DNA of 64,000 nucleotides from Siphonodentalium dalli (lineage: Eukaryota > Mollusca > Scaphopoda > Gadilida > Siphonodentaliidae). The notes beneath the pieces were generated by a model, which worked only from the letters and a program-made list of their open reading frames with translations, did no database searches and was not told where the DNA came from. Position 1 is the stretch's first letter; every line of letters begins with the position of its first letter. The translations under genes and the position numbers were made by a program. The DNA lies in contig CP136065.1 in the NCBI GenBank assembly GCA_032622095.1, positions 38,354,732 through 38,418,731 on the forward strand, read 5' to 3'. Shown piece by piece: positions 1 to 11,807 of this stretch.

Positions 1-332
1 TAGGTAGGGAGACCCCAAGCACACATATTTTGGCCTTACGTTGTTGTCAACCTGAATTTCATCTGTTATATATCCCATCATTTTAGAAATTTTTGTTTTT
101 TATTTTCAGCCCTCGAAATTAGGAAATATCTCCCATAGCAAATTTAATGCTGTGGCATGTCAGTTTCCAAATGTTGCCACGGCATTGCTTGTTGTCTTGG
201 CTAATTTCGAGGAATGTAATCTATTTGTAGTGGTATTTTTTCGATTCTTCATAGAAACAAATATGTTCAGTAACCTTTAAGAAAAATCACATATTATGAC
301 TTATGTTACATGCATCTCAGTGTCTCTTCCAG

Positions 333-640
333 AATCATCAGATGAGGGAATTATCATGGAGGATGACTTTAACCTTGATGAAATGAAGCGTGAAATGATT
401 GAACTCCGCATCCAGTTAGACAAGGAGAGAAATCAACGAAAACATTGGGAACGAGTTACTCATGACCTTGAGTCTCGACTTCAACAAATGGAACAACTCC
501 GAGAGGCAGAAGAACGAAGGAAACTCGAGGAAAAGTCCCGTCTGGAACGAGAAGCCCAAGACCGACTCGCTCATCAAATCCATGAACACCAAGCGAAAAA
601 AGAAGACTACATTCAGCGGCAAATGGAGAGAGAAAAAATG
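333..640 (+). CDS. TFAP4: TFAP4 (AP-4) homologue, penultimate coding exon in window
   Basis: Exon of a bHLH-leucine-zipper transcription factor of the AP-4/cropped family, a nuclear E-box (CAGCTG-type) binding protein. The acceptor is the AG at 331-332 after a pyrimidine-rich run and the donor is GTAAG at 641, so the exon starts with the last two bases of a codon and ends on a codon boundary. The translated exon is a long charged coiled coil. At 386-430 it reads KREMIELRIQLDKER, which closely matches the REMIELR-QLDKER segment I know from vertebrate TFAP4, preceded as in TFAP4 by a DEGI motif. After that it continues as Glu/Arg/Gln-rich helix. The bHLH domain must lie in exons upstream of this window. 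The apparent ATG at 296 is intronic. Family assignment is from recalled motifs, not alignment. Confidence 0.85.
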
Positions 641-689
641 GTAAGGCCTGCCATAATAATAATCGATCCATTTATACAGTGCTTTATCA

Positions 690-1124
690 AGTCTGAGTTT
701 AGGGTGCCTGTTATATGCAGAATGAGGTCCCCAGAGGGTGGATTTAGTGACGCTATCCCACATAGCGTCTAGCATCACTAAATTCACCCTCCAGGGACCT
801 CATTCTGCTTAGGCCTCATCTGCTCTGTAAGGATTCTTGATTATCAAATTTCAATAAAAACTTCTTCACATAGATTCTATTTCTTTTTTAGCTTAGTTTC
901 TCTATATCCCTAAATTGACAGATGACACATTGCATAATCGATGTTCCAAATGTGTGTACATCACAATATTCACCATTTGGGAACTTCAATCTGAAGATGT
1001 CTCCCATAACAGATGAGGCCATGCAGAATGAGGTTCCCAGATGGTGAATTTAGTGATGCTAGCCCGATATGCGGGATAGCGTCACTAAATTCACCCTCTG
1101 GGGACCTCATTCTGAACTCAGACT
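690..1124. mobile_element. A-family two-hairpin MITE, copy 1
   Basis: Two near-palindromes of about 95 bp (716-810 and 1023-1115) share arms reading GCAGAATGAGGTCCCCAGAG. They flank a spacer of about 210 bp that starts and ends with GGCCTCATC / GATGAGGCC. The outer ends are inverted (AGTCTGAGTT at 690, AACTCAGACT ending 1124). An imperfect direct repeat of about 40 bp (from 646 and from 1126) lies just outside. No coding capacity, so non-autonomous. Confidence 0.7.
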
Positions 1125-1173
1125 TGGCCTGCTATAATAATAATTGATCCATTTATTTTGTGCTTGACACCGA

Positions 1174-1675
1174 TTAAAGGCACGTGCGGCCTTAGTTGTC
1201 GAAAATATTCATATTTGTTCCAATCACCGTAAACAGAAAAACATTAAAACGCATTCAGTTTCGTTCATATATACCATGACCATCTCGTAAACAGCATGTT
1301 ATCATAAAGATTTACTATATTTTACCTAAGCAAGAGCCTGATTGTGTTTCAGAATACAACACAATGCTGCTGGCTAATCACACACAAATGGCATAAACGC
1401 TCTTTATTCGTTCCATATCAGGAATTCACCCACAAAGAACGCTCTTTATGTTTACCATCATAATATAAACAAACACCAGAAAAGTTACTTTTTATGCCTT
1501 TGTTTACATAACAATGGTAAAAAATATGACAATAACATACTGTTTATGCGATATTTCTTATTTGTATACGGACAAAGTCTGTCTACATTTTGATGTTCTT
1601 TCTGTTTGTGGCGGTTTTTGACGGGTGGAAATATTTTCACAGGATACCCACCGCCAAGGCCAACCGTACCTTTAA
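1174..1675. mobile_element. TTAA-flanked element (H family), copy 1
   Basis: Bounded by TTAA at 1174-1177 and 1672-1675. Just inside are 14-bp inverted ends, AGGCACGTGCGGCC and the complement of GGCCAACCGTACCT. A copy of about the same length in the opposite orientation lies at 30292-30791, also bounded by TTAA. TTAA duplication is the hallmark of piggyBac-type transposition. The minus strand keeps a short open frame (about 50 residues, GLGGGYPVKI...) that is also open in the second copy. I do not recognise that peptide. Confidence 0.65.
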
Positions 1676-2076
1676 TATCCCTGCCATAGGGCACGAAACT
1701 GTTGCCATTTCCATCCTCATCGAGGAAGCAACCCTTTTCTGCAACAAAATCATGTGCGTATCAGGATTTCATACTGACAATATCCATCAACTCCCGGCCG
1801 AGCACATGGGTGGTGTGAGGCAGTCACAGTACAACATCCTTGCTTCGCCACTCTTCAATGAAGTGGAGGGAATCCCATCAATTCAGAAACTGATTATGAA
1901 TGAGATATCCAGAGACGTAAATATTGTAAAAAAAAAATTGGCTTTTTAAAGATACTGCATGTTACCATCATTCAATCCAAAAAACTTAAAATATAACAGC
2001 TTCATTGTGATTTACCAGTATAGTAAGGCCATAAATTGGAACTGACAGTTACATTCATGAATATAAACAATATAAA

Positions 2077-2192
2077 AATGGTGACCTGGCTCGAGGGCAA
2101 CATTGCGGATTGTCTCCTGAGCCGGAGCCGAGGGAGACATTGGTTCCAAGGGGAGACTATCCGCAATGTTGCCCTCGAGCCAGGTCACCATT
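2077..2192. repeat. hairpin with 36-bp arms in TFAP4 intron
   Basis: AATGGTGACCTGGCTCGAGG at 2077 is repeated inverted and ends at 2192. The arms continue through GGCAACATTGCGGAT and a loop of about 40 bp separates them. A related GGTGACC/AACATTGC segment is scattered to 2395. Probably a MITE remnant, but no target duplication was identified. Confidence 0.5.
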
Positions 2193-2516
2193 GTTTTTAT
2201 TATACCGAATAACCATGTCAGCAGATCTGAATGCGGAAGTCGTCTGAATCGTGACGATTTGGGATTTCCTGTTTGAATTTCGTTCGGGTGCTTCCGTGAA
2301 CATGTTCGGGCTCTTTCGGTCGGAGCGGTAAACATTGCAAAAAATGGTGACCGGCAATGTTTCATGGGCGGGAAACATTGCAAATTGTAAAATCACACCC
2401 TATGGGAAATTAGCATAGGCTTTTAATATGAGGTATAATAATGTTCAATGTAACATGTATAACAGCTACGTGTGTACTCTCGGGCTCCAAATAAAAGTGC
2501 AAAACACCAACTGTGG

Positions 2517-2907
2517 TTAACCCTTTACCCAACAGAACGGCCCTGTGCCAATGCATTCTCTTATATATGCGAGTCGACCATAGGTCGCCTCGCATATATA
2601 AGAGAATGCATTGGCTTAACACATTAAAAATTATAAAATTGTTAAAGAATGTAAGAAAAAATGGTAAAAAGTGTTAAAAAAAAGATTTTTTTTAGGCCAA
2701 TGCATTCTCTTATATATGCGAGGCGACCTATGGTCGACTCGCATATATAAGAGAATGCATTGGCACAGGGCATAACTGTAACCATCACAATGTGGTCAAT
2801 GAGCTGGTTCCAATGATATCCATATTTGTATGGTTTTATTGAGACAGACCCAAGATAATTTAGGCTGTTGCAGCTTTATTTGGCCGGTTTGTTGGGTAAA
2901 GGGTTAA
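2517..2907. mobile_element. B-family piggyBac-like MITE, copy 1
   Basis: TTAA at both ends, then inverted termini CCCTTTACCCAACA. Inside are two mirror-image 75-bp palindromes built on CCAATGCATTCTCTTATATA and GTCGAC/GGCGAC, separated by an A/T-rich spacer. The right side holds about 130 bp ending in GGCCGGTTTGTTGGGTAAAGG. Lies in the TFAP4 intron. Confidence 0.75.
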
Positions 2908-3305
2908 ACAAATTATTTTTATAGTACCGGTACATGCAGGTCAAGTATAGGAATCAACATAGTATGTGTCATGTGGTGTTTAATTCAATATTTAAATGTT
3001 CACATGTGTGCCATACATGCATAAAATTATAAGCTCATCATTTTGGTATCAGAATCATATAGAAATATTGAGTTTGTGCTGATTTAAAGTTTCATAGCCT
3101 CAAAATTAATAAACGTGCAGACCCAAATAAGCACTGTGCAGGGGGGGGGGGGGGTAATTTCCCAAGAAAATAATAAACGTACATGCATGTTTATTTGGAG
3201 CCCAAGAGTAATAAATGTCTGTAATTCCATTGAATACATATGCTTCATGCAAACTGTATGGAGTAAATGATCAGTTTCTTACCTTCTATTTTAATATTTT
3301 TTCAG

Positions 3306-3788
3306 ATGTTCATAGAGGAAATGAAGAAACAGGAGGAACAAAAACAAAGTCGTGAAATTCGGGATCGTGTTCATGTTCCAACAAATTATGGTTCACCAAT
3401 GTCACAAAAGAACTCTTTAGTAATTCTTGCGGATGCTTTACGACTAATCGAAGGTGAACGTGTTTACTATGATGAACATGATGACAGAAGGCTAAATAGC
3501 CGACATTCTCGGAGTGACGATAGTGAGAAAGACAGTAGTAGTGCTAGTGAACGTGAGGACGCTAAATCTGAGGGCTCGGGTCGCGATTCACCGTCTTCAG
3601 AAACTGAACTCCCCAATTCGAGGATGTCACTACCATCAAGTCATCATCATTACCCAAACATGCAGACTGTAACAAGCTCACACCAAAGCTATAAAGAAAA
3701 GTATCCAATCGCGATGCATTTACTGAATCGACCACTAACCCAGCAAATCTACCAAAGGCCTGGAGTTATTGTGCACAAATCATCATGA
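3306..3788 (+). CDS. TFAP4: TFAP4 (AP-4) homologue, last coding exon
   Basis: Terminal exon, 160 codons plus TGA at 3786-3788. The acceptor CAG at 3303-3305 follows a T-rich tract, and phase 0 matches the donor at 641. The first residues (MFIEEMKKQEEQKQ) continue the coiled coil. Residues at 3411-3458 (NSLVILADALRLIEGE) align with the conserved NLDTIVQAIQHIEGT block of vertebrate AP-4. The tail that follows is rich in Ser, Asp and Glu (about 3500-3620) and corresponds to the acidic SD-rich C-terminus of AP-4. The end of the protein (about the last 50 residues, His/Tyr/Gln-rich) is not recognised. The last intron is 641-3305 and holds several MITEs. The methionine codon at 3306 is internal to the spliced frame, not a start. 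Confidence 0.85.
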   Translation: MFIEEMKKQEEQKQSREIRDRVHVPTNYGSPMSQKNSLVILADALRLIEGERVYYDEHDDRRLNSRHSRSDDSEKDSSSASEREDAKSEGSGRDSPSSETELPNSRMSLPSSHHHYPNMQTVTSSHQSYKEKYPIAMHLLNRPLTQQIYQRPGVIVHKSS

Positions 3789-4012
3789 CGACATGTCTAT
3801 TGTTAGTTAATTCTTGTTACATATATATAATGAATCACCCATTTCTCATTCATAAAAGTTTCATTGAAGTTTGTTTTTAACTCATTGAGATCTCCGACTG
3901 TGCTGATTGAGGTGTGTTTATTTGAAGAAAGCCAAAGAGTTAAAAATAATTCTTGATTCATTTACCGGTATGTAAAATGCCTGCTCTGAAAATAGTATAC
4001 TACATTAATAAA
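3789..4012 (+). promoter_or_regulatory. TFAP4 3' UTR with candidate polyadenylation signal
   Basis: Sequence between the stop codon and an AATAAA at 4007-4012, which is followed by a GT/T-rich stretch near 4028-4050. This is the nearest canonical hexamer after the stop. A longer 3' UTR that includes the B-type element at 4187 cannot be excluded. Confidence 0.5.
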
Positions 4013-4186
4013 CAGCATTTCAAGAGGCAGTGGTTTGTTTTAATTTGTAATCTCTTGTCAGACAAAAAAACAAATAACTTGTAGCGCCAAAATAATTAAT
4101 GTTTTGTTTCGCGGGGCCCCATCGCATTGGATTACACCCACGGTTTAGAACATTTTTATTGTTGCAAAAAAAAAATCCAAAATGTG

Positions 4187-4587
4187 TTAACCCTTTACCC
4201 AACAAACCGGCCATAACCGGCCAAATAAAGCTTCAACAGCCTAAAATATCTTCGGTCTGTCTCAATAGAACCATACAAATATGGATATCATTGGAACCGG
4301 CTCCTCGACCACATTGTGATAGTTACAGGTATACCCTGTGCCAATGCATTCTCTTATATATGCGAGTCGACCATAGGTCGCCTCGCATATATAAGAGAAT
4401 GCATTGGCCTAACAAAAATCTTTTTTTTAACACTTTTTACCATTTTTTCTTACATTCTTTAACAATTTTATAATTTTTAATGTGTTAAGCCAATGCATTC
4501 TCTTATATATGCGAGGCGACCTATGGTCGACTCGCATATATAAGAGAATGCATTGGCACAGGGCCCTTCTGTTGGGTAAAGGGTTAA
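4187..4587. mobile_element. B-family piggyBac-like MITE, copy 2
   Basis: TTAA at 4187-4190 and 4584-4587, with termini CCCTTTACCCAACA. It is the reverse orientation of copy 1: the long single-copy flank is on the left and the double palindrome on the right. Begins 175 bp after the candidate TFAP4 poly(A) signal. Confidence 0.75.
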
Positions 4588-5644
4588 AAGAATATAGCGA
4601 AAATAGGCAACAAACTACCTGTAATGTAATTTTGAGCATTGTTTTCCATATACGTTTGCCTATTTTGTGCAACTGCACTTTGATCATGGTTAGATCATAA
4701 ATTAGGCTTGTTCAGTGCCGAATCAGTAAATTTTAAATGTCGGAAACCTGATAAGGACGTATCTCTAAGTGACTATTTAGATGGATCCAAAGCATAAACC
4801 AATGTCGCTTTTAACCTGTTCTAATTTAAGCATGGGTGTAAATTTTTACCATCAGTTATATTAAGGATCAACTGATTTTAAAGTATTCCGGTTTCCTTGG
4901 AAATAGCCTAAAATACAACAGTTTACTGATCAGAAAATTTTGCCAACAAGCACTGTAGGCACTACAGTAGATGGTATGTCCATCGGGAAAGAAAAAAATT
5001 AAACCTGCCTGCACTGATTTGAAGAAAAAAGTTGCCCAAGAAATTGTTTTGGTCTAATGACAGTTGTATGATATATCTTGTATTGCGACATGGGAGCAAA
5101 AACAAAATGAATTTTCGTTGGTAAAAATCAACAAACAAAACTGCAAGCTGATAACAGTCTTGTAGATCTACATGTATATGTATGAATTCTGCTAGTTTCT
5201 AATGTAATGGTGCGATAGAAAAATGATTATTTTAAGGGGTGCTACTGGTGTCCCGACAGGAAGTTTTGACGAGAAAAGATACTCAAATATCACTCATCAT
5301 GTTTAAGCGACAACACAAGTCACATAATTCTATGTATTTTCACTTACTGGCGCATCATCGATTTTGATTACTTTTCACTTGGCTTCCATTCACCTAGTGC
5401 TATTTCTTCTGTTTTATATATTAAGAATATTTTCATCATCTGTTTCCACCTTCCATTCCAATGCCATTCCAATAATTTCTTAAATGGAAGACTCTGATAA
5501 TGGCTAGATTTATATCAGTTCCTCATCAAGTATGCTTGCATGACCAATGGTACATTGTTGTGACTAAATGGTAATTTATCACAGCATCAACTAACTATAG
5601 TTTCTTAATACAACTTGCAATGTATCTTAATGATTAACTAGTAT
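4588..5644. other. AT-rich intergenic DNA without recognised feature
   Basis: No supported exon, RNA gene or repeat with a second copy in the window was found here. Confidence 0.5.
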
Positions 5645-5652
5645 TTGAATGT

Positions 5653-6089
5653 TTTCAAGTCTGGATATAGCGTGTCTGACATTCGCAGAATAAGCAAAGG
5701 GTGAATTTAGTGACGCTATCCCGCACGTGGGCTAGCATCACCAAATTCCCCCTGTAGGAATCTCATTCTGCTTAGACCTCAACTGCTATGGGAGACCTAG
5801 GATCAGATTGAAGTTCCCCGTTTGAAGTTAATAGTGATGTTCACACAGTAGTCAACCCGATTATGCAGTTTATCTTCTGCAAATTAGGGGATATAGAAAC
5901 CTGACAGAAGAGGAAATGTAACTAAAAACAATGTTAATTTGAGACAATAGATGCTTCCCAGAAGATGAGGCCTGAGCATAATGAGGTCCCAGAGTGTGAT
6001 TTTTTTTTTTATGCTAGCCTGCTTTATCACTAAATTCACCCTTTGGGGACCTCATTCTGCAAACATCAGACAGACTACTATATCCAGAT
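5653..6089. mobile_element. A-family two-hairpin MITE, copy 3 (diverged)
   Basis: Two degenerate A hairpins (about 5686-5771 and 5966-6060) around a spacer of about 195 bp, with outer inverted ends around CTGGATATAG. TTGAATGT occurs at 5645-5652 and 6090-6097 as a likely 8-bp target duplication. The right hairpin has a T(10) run replacing part of its arm. Confidence 0.6.
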
Positions 6090-6282
6090 TTGAATGTCTG
6101 AATTATGAAAACCTAAGGCTGAAACTTTTGTTTCATCACTCTGAATATCATGTTGTGACTGTTACGACAACCGCACACCAGCAATTTCCTGATATTAACA
6201 CAATATCTGGATACATGCTTTAACAATGTCATGAACTTGTATCTCATTCCATATTGTGATTTTGACTCTTTGGGGTGCAATA

Positions 6283-6528
6283 TACAGTAATGCCCTAAAT
6301 AATCGACTCCTTAACCACAGCAGAATTATGGGTAATTTTTCAGGATTTAGTCGGAAAATTGGCTCGTTGCCATTCATCGGAAAGCTCTCACTGATGTATC
6401 TATTTAAAAGGTAAGCTCACTGAGAGCTTACCGATGAATGGCAACAAGCCATGTTTCCGACTAAATCCTGAAAAATTGCCCATAATTCTGCTGTGGTTAA
6501 GGAGTCGATAATTTAGGACATTACTGTA
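6283..6528. mobile_element. E-family palindromic MITE, copy 1
   Basis: Begins TACAGTAATGCCC and ends with the inverse (..TTACTGTA). The arms pair over about 115 bp (AATCGACTCCTTAACCACAG, TTTAGTCGGAAA). TA-bounded ends suggest a Tc1/mariner-type MITE. The loop carries extra sequence at about 6392-6418 that copy 2 lacks. Confidence 0.65.
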
Positions 6529-6568
6529 GAATATTATTCTTAGTCCAGGCATTGAATGTTGTCTCTTT

Positions 6569-6745
6569 TGGCTCGTATATATATATAAGAGAATACATTG
6601 GCCTAACAATATTTACCTTGACCTTGCAAGCCAGTGCATTCTCTGATATTTATCAAGGCTCCCTATGGAAGACTCAAATATATAAGAGAATGCACTGGCA
6701 CAAGATCTTTAATGCTGCACCAGGACAGCTCCCATCATGAAAGGG
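6569..6745. mobile_element. decayed B/C-type palindrome
   Basis: Diverged version of the B core: TATATAAGAGAATACATTGG on the left and AGCCAGTGCATTCTCTGATA on the right, ending near CATGAAAGGGTTTTGTTAA. The same variant core occurs at 13181-13390, so this is probably a B subfamily. Confidence 0.5.
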
Positions 6746-7015
6746 TTTTGTTAAAATACTGACAAAAAACTGTTCTATCCAACTGTTCTAAAACTTGAAT
6801 CCACCCAAACTTACAATAGAAAGCTTGAATATGAGCAGCGAATGAGTAGGAAAGTATCTTCATCAAATCCATCTGTCATCATGAATACTGATTATCAACT
6901 ACGCTTTGTATCCTATCTCTTGGATTTCTCTATAAACCTGTGCTTAGCAATTTTCCTGTGCAACTGAATGAATAAATTGCTCAAGGGATCGTGGACTGAC
7001 TAGCTTGCTGCCGAG

Positions 7016-7330
7016 TTAACCCTTCACCCAACAAACCGGCCAAATAAAGCTTCAACAGCCTAAAATATCTTCGGTCTGTCTCAATAGAACCATACAAATA
7101 TGGATATCATTGGAACCGGCTCCTTGACCACATTGTGATAGTTACAGTTATGCCCTGTGCCAATGCATTCTCTTATATATGCGAGTCGACCATAGGTCGC
7201 CTCGCATATATAAGAGAATGCATTGGCCTAAAAAAATGCATTCTCTTATATATGCGAGGCGACCTATGGTCGACTCGCATATATAAGAGAATGCATTGGC
7301 ACAGGGCCGTTCTGTTGGGTAAAGGGTTAA
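7016..7330. mobile_element. B-family piggyBac-like MITE, copy 3 (short spacer)
   Basis: TTAA at 7016-7019 and 7327-7330. The right terminus has the canonical TGTTGGGTAAAGGG and the left reads CCCTTCACCC. The A/T spacer between the two palindromes has collapsed to a few bases, giving 315 bp against about 390 in full copies. Same orientation as copy 2. Confidence 0.75.
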
Positions 7331-9240
7331 CTGATTGGAGTCTCTGATTTTGTTTAACTAAAATGGCTCGTTTCGATACACAAAATGATGTTGGTTATTT
7401 AAGTTTGTTATAACTTATATGTTCATAATGTCCGAGTAGATAAATGTACATTTATATAAGGGAATGTTTATTTAATATATGTAAACCTTTGAATGTATTG
7501 GAAACAAGGATTTTGTCTAACTACATGTATGTAAATTCCTTACATAGCCTGTACTATTCAAGTTATTGTCATAACATGTGTTTAAAAAACACATAGAACC
7601 TGTCGTTTTTATGCTAGTAGTACTCGGCAATATTCTATTTTAGTACTCGGCAATCAAACTAAAGGCATCTATATTTTGAATTCAGTCGTCACAATTCCAA
7701 GAGATGGGTGTTTTAGAGCAAACAGTCAAATGGAGTTGGTGGTTGTTATTCATGTCGACTGCAAACCCATTATTATCGCAATTTCATTCATCCATTTCAT
7801 TGATCACGAATTACTTAGTGTGGTATGTGGACCACCTGTATAGTTGTTGCATTCTTCATGACCATCATCAAAATGTTTTGGTTTTTTTTTTTCAGTTTAG
7901 GAAATAAAAATGTTATATTTCGTTGTACATTTACTACAAATTATTTATAAAAGTGAAGATGGTATTTCCATCGAGATAATATATTTTTGGTTAAGTCATG
8001 TTTATTTTGATAATATTGTTACCTCGCTATTTATCATTGTTTATTGCTGTGTGAATCAGGGCTGTGATTTTAGTCGGGGAAACATTTTCATAAGTGTTCA
8101 GACAGGTGAATGAATTTGACAGTTTTTTTTTTTTTACATTTCTTTCAGACCACGAAATACTGAAATACCTTTCTTTTATATTTAATAAGGTCCTTACAAA
8201 TTACTTATAATTAGCAATCAATACTTGAATATCAGCTATGCCTGGGTTTAACTTGCATACATTACCAACCAAACAAGTTTTAAAAAGTTAATTCATGTGT
8301 TAAAAAATGTTTACAACACATGATACTGGTCCATGTAACCTATTTTATAAGATAAGTTACAACAATGTCTCATAGTGCAGTTGTCCTACCTGTATACCTC
8401 TGGGAGTATTTTGTGTTTCCAGGCACATACTGCTGTACAAAGCCAAGCCATTGTACATATCTCAATCTGTTATCACTTACCTCTGTCAGTTACCACCAAG
8501 GTGAAGTAGAAAATCTGACAACACACATGAAACTATCCCAGAAGAGGTAGGTGAGATAAATGTACAATTATTATGAACTTGTTGACTAGTGATCACAGCC
8601 CTATATACAGATATGTCTCTTCGGTTGTAAAGTATCGTTGCTGCTAGTATAAATGGAGTATACTTGGACACCTTCATATTTTGTAAGAGCCAATACTCCC
8701 ATTACAAAGAGCTGTTCAATTGTCCAATCACATTTGGAACTTATCTAAAGACTCGCATATATGTTTGCCTGTGTACCAAACTTTTGATTGACAACAAATA
8801 ACCATGCAAGGCCTATATCGGCCTCAAAATTTTATTAGTTCTGATCTTTGGGAACCATGTATGGTTTGTCTGAAGCCAAAATTCCAGCAGTTAAAAGGAG
8901 ATTTTCATTGGGGTTTGCAGAGTAAAGAAGTTGAAGTCGCTCTCGACACTTGTTGTGGCAGCTTGCAGTGGACGTGATTGGCTCATACATTCATTTGCGT
9001 TTCTGAATTTTAGCTTATTTAGAAGCATTGTAGTGTTACCTCATTATTTTTTTAGACGGGAATTTCATTAAGCAACTCTTATCTTATCCTAGGGTCATGA
9101 TAGGTATATTAGTATTCAAGGCAAACAGTTCAGTTTATTAGTGACAATTGATATTTATCACAAGAAAATGATACTGTGGTCAATGAAAGTTATCCACCGA
9201 GTGAGTTGGGCATAAATATAAAATCGTTTAACTAATATTA
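7331..9240. other. AT-rich intergenic DNA without recognised feature
   Basis: Only short open frames. No splice-bounded exon, paralogous repeat or RNA motif could be supported. Confidence 0.45.
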
Positions 9241-9244
9241 TCGA

Positions 9245-9885
9245 AAATTCCAGCCCCATCGACCATACCATTTCAGAAAATAACGACAATTATCACCGGT
9301 TACTTCTTAATTCGGGATGAAATATTCGCTGATAAATTCAATCACTCTTAATGATGGATTATCTCTTCCGTAAAATTATCTTTATAGTTTCCTGGGTATG
9401 AAATAATAAATACGAATCGAAGATCCCTGTCCGGAAACGTGTCTCAATTAATATTGATTTTATTTGGAATTGTTTTCGTATAAAATAATTATATGCCGTT
9501 CAATAATTGTCCCTAATATTCACGGCCATCTTATTTGCTTCTCTTTCTTTTCTTTTTTTTTCAGTTATTTTAATCATGATACACTCTAGGTCTTGTCCAC
9601 TTGATACGCACTTATTACAACATGTACAATAAATTGGAGACATTTTGCGGCTCTCATTCGTTCAGAGCACCACGCTAGAGGCATCCATCTAAAACTTCTA
9701 TTTATAGAACAAAGAAGTGTCCCATTAATTGACTAAAATAATATCGAAATAAAATCAATTTTGATTGATAGAATCATTTCCGTGCAGGGATTTCTAACTC
9801 ATACGTATTATTTCATACCCAGGAAACTATCTAAAATGTATTATTTAAAGAGATAATCCATCTTTAACATGGAGGCCTACTATCT
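9245..9885. repeat. inverted repeat with dispersed-repeat left end
   Basis: Arms about 9340-9475 and 9730-9870 pair imperfectly (GATTATCTCT, CTGGGTATGAAATAATA, AATCAATTTTGATT). The left part (9245-9325: ATCGACCATACC, TTCTTAATTCGGGATG) is related to 27300-27430 and 57885-58010, so it belongs to a dispersed family. Confidence 0.45.
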
Positions 9886-10064
9886 TAGCTTTATATTGCA
9901 ATTCCTGTCTACAGACTGATAATGGGTACCATGTAGATTTATCCATTGTTGAATTTATATCACAAAGCAAATGCAGTAACAATGCAATGAACTCACAGCT
10001 GTCATGAGATCAATGGTATTTGATAGGTGAGGTTCAAGTGAATTACATTCAGAATCCGCCAATA

Positions 10065-10270
10065 TACAGTAATGCCCTAAGTAATCGACTCCATAACCAC
10101 AGCAGAATTATGGGTAACTTTTCAAGATTTAGTCGGAAATATGGCTTGTTGCCATTCATCGGAAAGCTCTCCCTGAGAGCTTTCCGATGAATGGCAACAA
10201 GCCATATTTCCGACTAAATCCTGAAAAGTTACTCATAATTCTGCTGTCCAATACTTAGGGCATTACTGTA
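10065..10270. mobile_element. E-family palindromic MITE, copy 2
   Basis: A nearly perfect 206-bp palindrome, ends TACAGTAATGCCC / GGGCATTACTGTA, centre at about 10173 (GCTCTCCCTGAGAGC). The right arm lacks about 15 bp (GGTTATGGAGTCGATT side). Confidence 0.7.
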
Positions 10271-10808
10271 ACTCATTATGACTTGCATTTTATTTCTAGA
10301 GATGCATGGTTTTGTAATTTGAAGAAAAAATTTAAACATTGTCAGTATTGAGTCAACATCAGGATGTCAGTTTCAAAAACATTGCTAACTGCTATGTCCT
10401 TGGCTCCAAACTGTTTCCATGTTTTTGGACAATTTGACGTCTTGGGTGACGTAAAAATTCATCAGATGGCAACTTTCCATATATGGAAGTATCTCGCTTG
10501 ATCCTGTCACGTGTCAATGATATTGATGCTCATGTGGTTGCTGAGACCACTAATGTTTGCTAATCTCTCCATTTCATGTCTAGATACTGAAGCTTTTGAT
10601 GTCCACTTTTCATCCTATCCTATTTGCTCATAACCAAGTTCCCTACCTCGATAATGAATCAGTGTTGCAGTACATGTGTGGGTCACTGTTTAACTACATT
10701 GGTTTCCCTTAAATCAATTGTAAACTCAATTAACAGCTAATTTGTTTTAACAAGAAAACTTTCCATTGTTGGACTTGAATTCATTCTCCTATATTACATT
10801 CAACAAAC

Positions 10809-11164
10809 TTAAAGGGGTACTGTACACTAAATTGATCCATTTATGGGACCATCTCCTTTTATACTCAACAGCATATATGCAACAAATTAATGAATTTGAG
10901 CCATGGATGAGTGCAAAATACCCCCGTTTACTTTATGAATGATGTAAAACAAGATTGCAATTATAATGAAAATGAATTTATGGCTGGAGTCATAAATTCA
11001 TTTTCATTATAATTATCATGTTGTTTGCATCGTTCATAGAGCACACAAGCATATTTTTCGCTAATCCATTGGCTCAAATTAATTCATTTGTTAAATATAT
11101 TCTGTTAAAAATATAAGGAGATGGTCCCATAAATGGCTGGATTTAGTGTACAGTACCCCTTTAA
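10809..11164. mobile_element. F-family TTAA palindromic MITE, copy 1
   Basis: TTAA at 10809-10812 and 11161-11164, termini AGGGGTACTGTACAC, and arms complementary for most of their length (ATTATAATGAAAATGAATTT around the centre TATGGCTGGAGTCATA). piggyBac-like by target site. Confidence 0.7.
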
Positions 11165-11439
11165 GACACATTTTAGAATAACATTCTTTTATTCTAATAT
11201 GTCTCCAGCCACTTGATTATCTGAGATATTTACGTTTGTTGGAGATAGTTTACTTCTGTGAAGCAGAAAAGAAATGTTAAATTTAAATGGTTCACTAACA
11301 TATTTTAAAATAATAATTAGCACATGCTGAAGTAGCTCATAAATATTTTTAAAAGTCATTTCAAAGAGACTTATATTATCTGCAAATCCAGAATGTGAAA
11401 ACAAATCTCATTGTAGCATAAACAGGGCTTCGTCGAGTT

Positions 11440-11545
11440 ATCATCCCCACCCCCACACAACCATTATTCCCCACCCAACCATTAATCCCCACCCAAATAT
11501 TGCACCCCCACCCATCCATTCACCTACCCCACCCAACCATCACTT
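11440..11545 (+). repeat. C-rich simple repeat (CCCCACCCAACCATT)n
   Basis: Imperfect repeats of CCCCACCCAACCATT, strongly strand-asymmetric. Confidence 0.6.
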
Positions 11546-11807
11546 TTAATTATACATTCTCTTGCATCTTCGTAGTTATCAAGCTTGCAGTATTCCAAGT
11601 CATTGATGGTGCTTACAACTGTACAATATTCCTTTATATTGACTCACATTGTGTGGAAATGAATGCATGGTCACATCTCATTTTACATCTCTGTGCTGTC
11701 TGTTGTAGAACAAGGGTGGCCTGAAAGAATTTTTGTTCCAGAGAAAGTCATCAGAATATATGTGGGTAAATTAACAATGTTGCCAGGGAGAAAAGCCACA
11801 TAATTTA

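Larger units (their letters stand above)
641..3305 (+). other. last intron of the TFAP4 homologue
   Basis: GT at 641-642 and AG at 3304-3305. The intron contains, in order, an A-type two-hairpin element (690-1124), a TTAA-flanked element (1174-1675), a hairpin (2077-2192), a B-type element (2517-2907) and a poly-G run (about 3141-3154). I see no further exon that fits the phase 0 junction. Its content is therefore almost entirely mobile DNA. Confidence 0.75.

Noticed and set aside
1676-1930. Extra TFAP4 exon
   Set aside because: A readable frame (AIGHETVAISIL...) exists, but the possible acceptor near 1690 gives a phase that cannot join the phase 0 junction, and no AP-4 similarity is seen. 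It may be an old pseudogene fragment or chance.
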